From UBA9676 sp036005525 (GTDB lineage: Bacteria; Actinomycetota; Actinomycetes; Streptosporangiales; Streptosporangiaceae), in assembly GCA_036005525.1 (NCBI GenBank), contig DASYQM010000332.1:44467-108466 (forward strand): DNA of 64,000 bases. Reading direction: 5' to 3'. Both the position numbers and the translations under genes were made by a program. Under the pieces are notes generated by a model. It was not told the origin of the DNA, made no database searches, and worked only from the letters and a program-made list of their open reading frames with translations. This document shows positions 61,079-64,000 of the stretch, piece after piece (within the stretch, counting starts at the first letter, position 1; each line of letters opens with the position of its first letter).

Positions 61079-62187
61079 CGGTGGACGCGCAGGAGCGCCT
61101 GGACACCATGGCGCTGCTGGCAGTGGCTGACCCGGCAGACATGCTCCGCCAGGTGGCGTCGTCGGCCGCGCAGGTAAGAGCCGCCGTGCGGGCCACCCAG
61201 GAGGCGGACCTGACTGAGATCCTCGCGGCCGGCCGGCCGCGGGCGATCGTGGTCACCGGCATGGGGGGGTCGGGGGTAGCCGGCGATGTGCTGGCTGCCC
61301 TCTGCGGCCGGGGCTGCCCGGTCCAGGTTCTCCCGGTGCACGACTATCAGCTTCCCGCCTGGGTGGGCGCCGCGGACCTGGTAATCGCCGTGTCCTGCTC
61401 CGGCGGCACCGAGGAGACGATCGCCGCCGCGGCCGAGGCGGTGCGGCGGGGCTGCCGCCTGATCGGGGTCGGGGGCGAGGGCTCGCAGCTGGCGATGATC
61501 GCTCAGCAGGCGCGCGCCCCGTTCATCGGTGTTGTGTCGGCGGGCACGCCGCGCTCGACCCTGTGGGGGCTGTCCATGCCGCTCGTGGTGATCGCGGGCC
61601 GGCTGGGCCTGCTGGAGGCAGGAGCGGAAGAATACGAGTCGGCAGCGGCCGAACTGGAGCGGATCTCGCACCTGTGCCGCCCCGACAGCGAGTCGTTCGT
61701 CAACCCCGCGAAATCGCTGGCGCTGGACCTGTCCGGGACGCTGCCGATGATCTGGGGCACCTCGCCGCTGGCGGGTGTCGCCGCCTACCGGTTCGCCTGC
61801 CAGCTCAACGAGAACGCCAAATACCCGGCGGCCATAGGGACCTTGCCGGAGGCCAACCACAACCAGGTCGTCACGTTCGACGGGCCGTTCGCGGCCGGCC
61901 TGGACGGGATCGGCGAGGACGGGCCGGCGGTGCCGTTGCGGCTCGTGCTGTTGCGGGACAGCCAGGAGCATCCGCAGGTGGCACGCCGCCGGGAGGAGTC
62001 GGCCAGGCTGGCGGCGGACCGGGGCATCGATGTCACGGAGCTGGCTGCCGCCGATGGCGGACCACTGGAGCGCCTGGCCAGCCTTGTCCAGCTGATTGAC
62101 TACGCAACGGTCTATCTCGCCATCGCGCTAGGCATCGACCCGGGCCCGGTGGCGGCAATCCAGGAACTGAAGGCACGCATCGCGTAG
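61075..62187 (+). CDS. SIS-domain phosphoglucose/phosphomannose isomerase
   Basis: 370 residues. Two SIS domains: the first has VVTGMGGSGVAGDVLAAL (about 60-77) and AVSCSGGTEETIAAAAEA; the C-terminal half (bacterial PGI/PMI C-terminal domain) has LPMIWGTSPLAGVAAYRFAC, QLNENAKYPAA and LPEANHNQVV, with the catalytic Glu/His residues of the family. This type converts fructose-6-phosphate to glucose-6- or mannose-6-phosphate, supplying manB. Mycobacterial Rv3256c holds the equivalent place. Confidence 0.85.
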   Translation: MTVDAQERLDTMALLAVADPADMLRQVASSAAQVRAAVRATQEADLTEILAAGRPRAIVVTGMGGSGVAGDVLAALCGRGCPVQVLPVHDYQLPAWVGAADLVIAVSCSGGTEETIAAAAEAVRRGCRLIGVGGEGSQLAMIAQQARAPFIGVVSAGTPRSTLWGLSMPLVVIAGRLGLLEAGAEEYESAAAELERISHLCRPDSESFVNPAKSLALDLSGTLPMIWGTSPLAGVAAYRFACQLNENAKYPAAIGTLPEANHNQVVTFDGPFAAGLDGIGEDGPAVPLRLVLLRDSQEHPQVARRREESARLAADRGIDVTELAAADGGPLERLASLVQLIDYATVYLAIALGIDPGPVAAIQELKARIA

Positions 62188-62245
62188 GAAGTGGTCGCCC
62201 ATCACCAGCAACTCCAGCCACGCGTCAGGCGGCCTGCGGGCGGTC

Positions 62246-63184
62246 TTGGCCGCGCTCGGCGCGAACCTGGGCATCGCAGTCACGAAGTTCATCGCGTTCG
62301 CCGTCACCGGGTCGGCGTCGATGCTGGCCGAATCCGTGCACTCGGTCGCCGACAGCGGTAACCAGGCGCTGTTGCTGCTCGGGCGGAGCCGGGCAACGCA
62401 GGCCGAGACCGAGGAGCACCCATTCGGGTTCGGCCGGGAGCGATACTTCTACGCGTTCGTGGTCGCGGTGGTGCTGTTCACGGCCGGCGCGGTTTTCTCT
62501 GTCTACGAAGGCATTCACAAGATCACACACCCTGAGCCGGTCGAGTCGCCCGGGGTCGCGTTCGTTGTGCTCGCGATCGCGATCGCCCTGGAGAGCTTCT
62601 CGCTGCGGACCGCCGTGCGTGAATCGAACAAGGTCCGGGGCAGGCACGGCTGGCTCGCATTCATCCGCCGGGCCAAGGCGCCCGAGCTGCCAGCGGTCCT
62701 GCTGGAGGACGTGGCCGCCCTGGCAGGACTCGGATTCGCCGCCGTGGGGATTGGGCTCGCGACGATCACCGGCAACGGCATGTGGGACGGGGCCGGTTCG
62801 CTGGCGATCGGCGCGTTGCTGGCGGTCGTCGCGGTGATCCTGGCAGTGGAGACCAAAAGCCTGCTCATCGGCGAGTCCGCGAGTGCCGATGTCGAGCGTG
62901 CGATCGTTGCCGCGCTGGAGGCGGGCGGCGAGGTGGAGCGGGTCATCCACCTGCGGACCATGCACATGGGCCCGGAGAGCCTGCTGGTGGCGGCGAAGAT
63001 CGCGGTGCATGGTTGCGACCGGGCCGATGCCGTGGCGGCGGGAATCGACGCCGCCGAGCGGCGGGTCCGTGGCGCCGTGCCGATCGCCGACATGATCTAT
63101 CTTGAGCCCGACCTGTATCAGTCATCCCGTGCGGACGCGACCGACCCCGCCGTGCGCGCGGTCCGCCGGCGGCCGCGACGGTGA
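62246..63184 (+). CDS. Cation diffusion facilitator family transporter
   Basis: 312 residues from a TTG. Six membrane spans are visible, with the CDF signature: SMLAESVHSVADSGNQALLL (metal-site Asp) in TM2 and ALAGLGFAAVGIG in TM5. The cytoplasmic C-terminal domain (about 210-300) is present. CDF proteins export Zn2+, Fe2+ or Mn2+ in exchange for protons. Start problem: homologues begin about 15 residues upstream, where the frame continues open to an ATC at 62201 behind AGGAAGTGG; no ATG, GTG or upstream TTG exists in frame. The gene follows the SIS gene by 13-58 bp and overlaps the next by GTGA. Confidence 0.85.
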   Translation: MAALGANLGIAVTKFIAFAVTGSASMLAESVHSVADSGNQALLLLGRSRATQAETEEHPFGFGRERYFYAFVVAVVLFTAGAVFSVYEGIHKITHPEPVESPGVAFVVLAIAIALESFSLRTAVRESNKVRGRHGWLAFIRRAKAPELPAVLLEDVAALAGLGFAAVGIGLATITGNGMWDGAGSLAIGALLAVVAVILAVETKSLLIGESASADVERAIVAALEAGGEVERVIHLRTMHMGPESLLVAAKIAVHGCDRADAVAAGIDAAERRVRGAVPIADMIYLEPDLYQSSRADATDPAVRAVRRRPRR

Positions 63185-63816
63185 CAGCCGTACGCCACAA
63201 TCCGCCGGGTGGCCTGTCCCAGTCCCGGCCGAGGGGGGCAGCACCCGTGCTCAAGCCCGACTACCCGGTCCGCACACCACGGCTCGCGCTCCGGCCGTTC
63301 ACACCGGACGACCTCGACGCCCTGTACGACTTCCATCGGCTGGCCGAGGTCACCCGGTACCTGTATCACGAGCCCAGGAGCCGGGCGGAGGTCAGCGTCC
63401 TGCTGGAGGGGAAGATGACGGCCAGCGTCCTCACGGCCGACGGCAAGGCGCTCTGCCTGGCCGCCGAGCTGGCCGCGACCGGCCAGCTCGTTGGTGACTG
63501 CACCCTGTTCTGGCTGAGCCGGGTACACCAGCAAGGCGAGATCGGGTTCATCTTCCATCCCGCCTTCCAGGGGCGCGGGCTCGCCACCGAGGCGGCCGCG
63601 GCCCTCCTGCGGCTCGGGTTCGAGGGCCTTGGCCTGCACCGGATCATCGGCCGGTGCGATGGCCGCAACCGTGGGTCGGCCAGGGTCATGGAGCACAACG
63701 GCATGCGCCGCGAGGCGCACCTGGTCGAGAACGAGTTCGTCAAGGGCGAGTGGACCGACGAGCTGATCTACGCGATCCTGCGGCGCGAGTGGGACGGTTC
63801 CGGCCAGCCCGGGTGA
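63181..63816 (+). CDS. GNAT-family N-acetyltransferase (RimJ/RimL type)
   Basis: 211 residues. The domain begins with RTPRLALRPFTPDDLDALYD and carries the acetyl-CoA motif FIFHPAFQGRGLATEAAAAL (Q/R-x-x-G-x-G/A) and GRCDGRNRGSARVMEHNGMR. Substrate unknown; this subgroup acetylates ribosomal proteins, amines or antibiotics. The GTG at 63181 overlaps the upstream stop; a GTG at 63247 is an alternative nearer the domain. Confidence 0.85.
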   Translation: MTAVRHNPPGGLSQSRPRGAAPVLKPDYPVRTPRLALRPFTPDDLDALYDFHRLAEVTRYLYHEPRSRAEVSVLLEGKMTASVLTADGKALCLAAELAATGQLVGDCTLFWLSRVHQQGEIGFIFHPAFQGRGLATEAAAALLRLGFEGLGLHRIIGRCDGRNRGSARVMEHNGMRREAHLVENEFVKGEWTDELIYAILRREWDGSGQPG

Positions 63817-63847
63817 CCCGTTCGGCTTGCTCAGCGCCCTTGGAGTG

Positions 63848-64000
63848 CTCGGCGCTCCCCGGCCTGCTCGGCGCTCCCCGGCCTGCTCGGCGCTCCCCGG
63901 CCTGCTCGGCGCTCCCCGGCCTGCTCGGCGCTCCCCGGCCTGCTCGGCGCTCCCCGGCCTGCTCGGCGCTCCCCGGCCTGCTCGGCGCTCCCCGGCCTGC
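63848..64000. repeat. 19-bp tandem repeat, at least 8 copies, runs off the window
   Basis: Eight perfect copies of CTCGGCGCTCCCCGGCCTG occupy 63848-63999 without interruption, and the array continues past the window edge. The period is not a multiple of three. No frame contains a stop within the unit, so it could encode a low-complexity minus-strand tail. Confidence 0.95.

Noticed and set aside
63848..64000. Possible CRISPR array
   Set aside because: The repeats are directly contiguous, 19 bp, and have no spacers.

Overview
The window is a very GC-rich, densely packed bacterial chromosome segment with frequent GTG/TTG starts and many 4-base GTGA/ATGA gene overlaps. Two WhiB-type Fe-S regulators, an ANTAR protein, a mycoredoxin, coenzyme F420 genes (fbiA, fbiB, fbiC), DUF3499 and DUF5719 proteins and a UPF0182 membrane protein place it in the Actinomycetota. 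Much gene order resembles what I recall from Mycobacterium and Streptomyces, but the type IV secretion-like locus and the long Ala/Pro-rich tails suggest a streptosporangial or related actinomycete. Genus cannot be told from the sequence alone.

Layout. (1) 1-9877: glpX, xseB, xseA, lipid-droplet-type protein, ispH, DUF6542 protein, TMEM175-type channel, rmuC and ychF. This matches the mycobacterial block around Rv1099c-Rv1112. The 3' end of ychF is disturbed: a 26-bp direct repeat brackets a small gene, and the ancestral ychF C-terminus is stranded downstream. (2) 9878-13456: sparse accessory DNA with a HEAT-repeat protein, a GT39 membrane glycosyltransferase and a palindromic operator-like site. 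(3) 13457-24218: seven co-directional genes for a type IV secretion/conjugation-like apparatus (TcpC-, TcpD-, TcpE-, VirB4- and VirB6/TrbL-like proteins and a VirB1-like cell-wall hydrolase) with no relaxase or coupling protein in view. It is followed by a divergent papain-like protease and chagasin-type inhibitor pair. (4) 25947-42241: ANTAR protein, mycoredoxin, truncated UvrD2, TesB, whiB7 with a complex leader, ABC1 kinase, orphan E1/TOMM-like protein, DUF2342 metalloprotease, SDR, MoaE, PDZ-Lon protease and UPF0182. This parallels Rv3193c-Rv3198A. (5) 42456-62187: GDP-mannose and F420 genes: GT4, nucleotidyltransferase, AlkA-like glycosylase, fbiC, fbiB, fbiA, whiB2, a giant GT2, DUF5719, a zincin-like protein, DUF3499, phosphomannomutase, Trm112-like protein and SIS isomerase, parallel to Rv3256c-Rv3264c. 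(6) 62188-64000: CDF transporter, GNAT acetyltransferase and a 19-bp tandem repeat running off the window edge.

Functional links. FbiA, FbiB and FbiC supply most of F420 synthesis. The SIS-family isomerase, phosphomannomutase, nucleotidyltransferase and several glycosyltransferases form a route to activated mannose and surface glycans. The secretion operon carries its own peptidoglycan hydrolase. whiB7 sits behind a promoter, a tiny leaderless reading frame and tandem hairpins, as expected for ribosome-mediated attenuation of an antibiotic-resistance regulator. No rRNA, tRNA, CRISPR array or insertion sequence was recognised.
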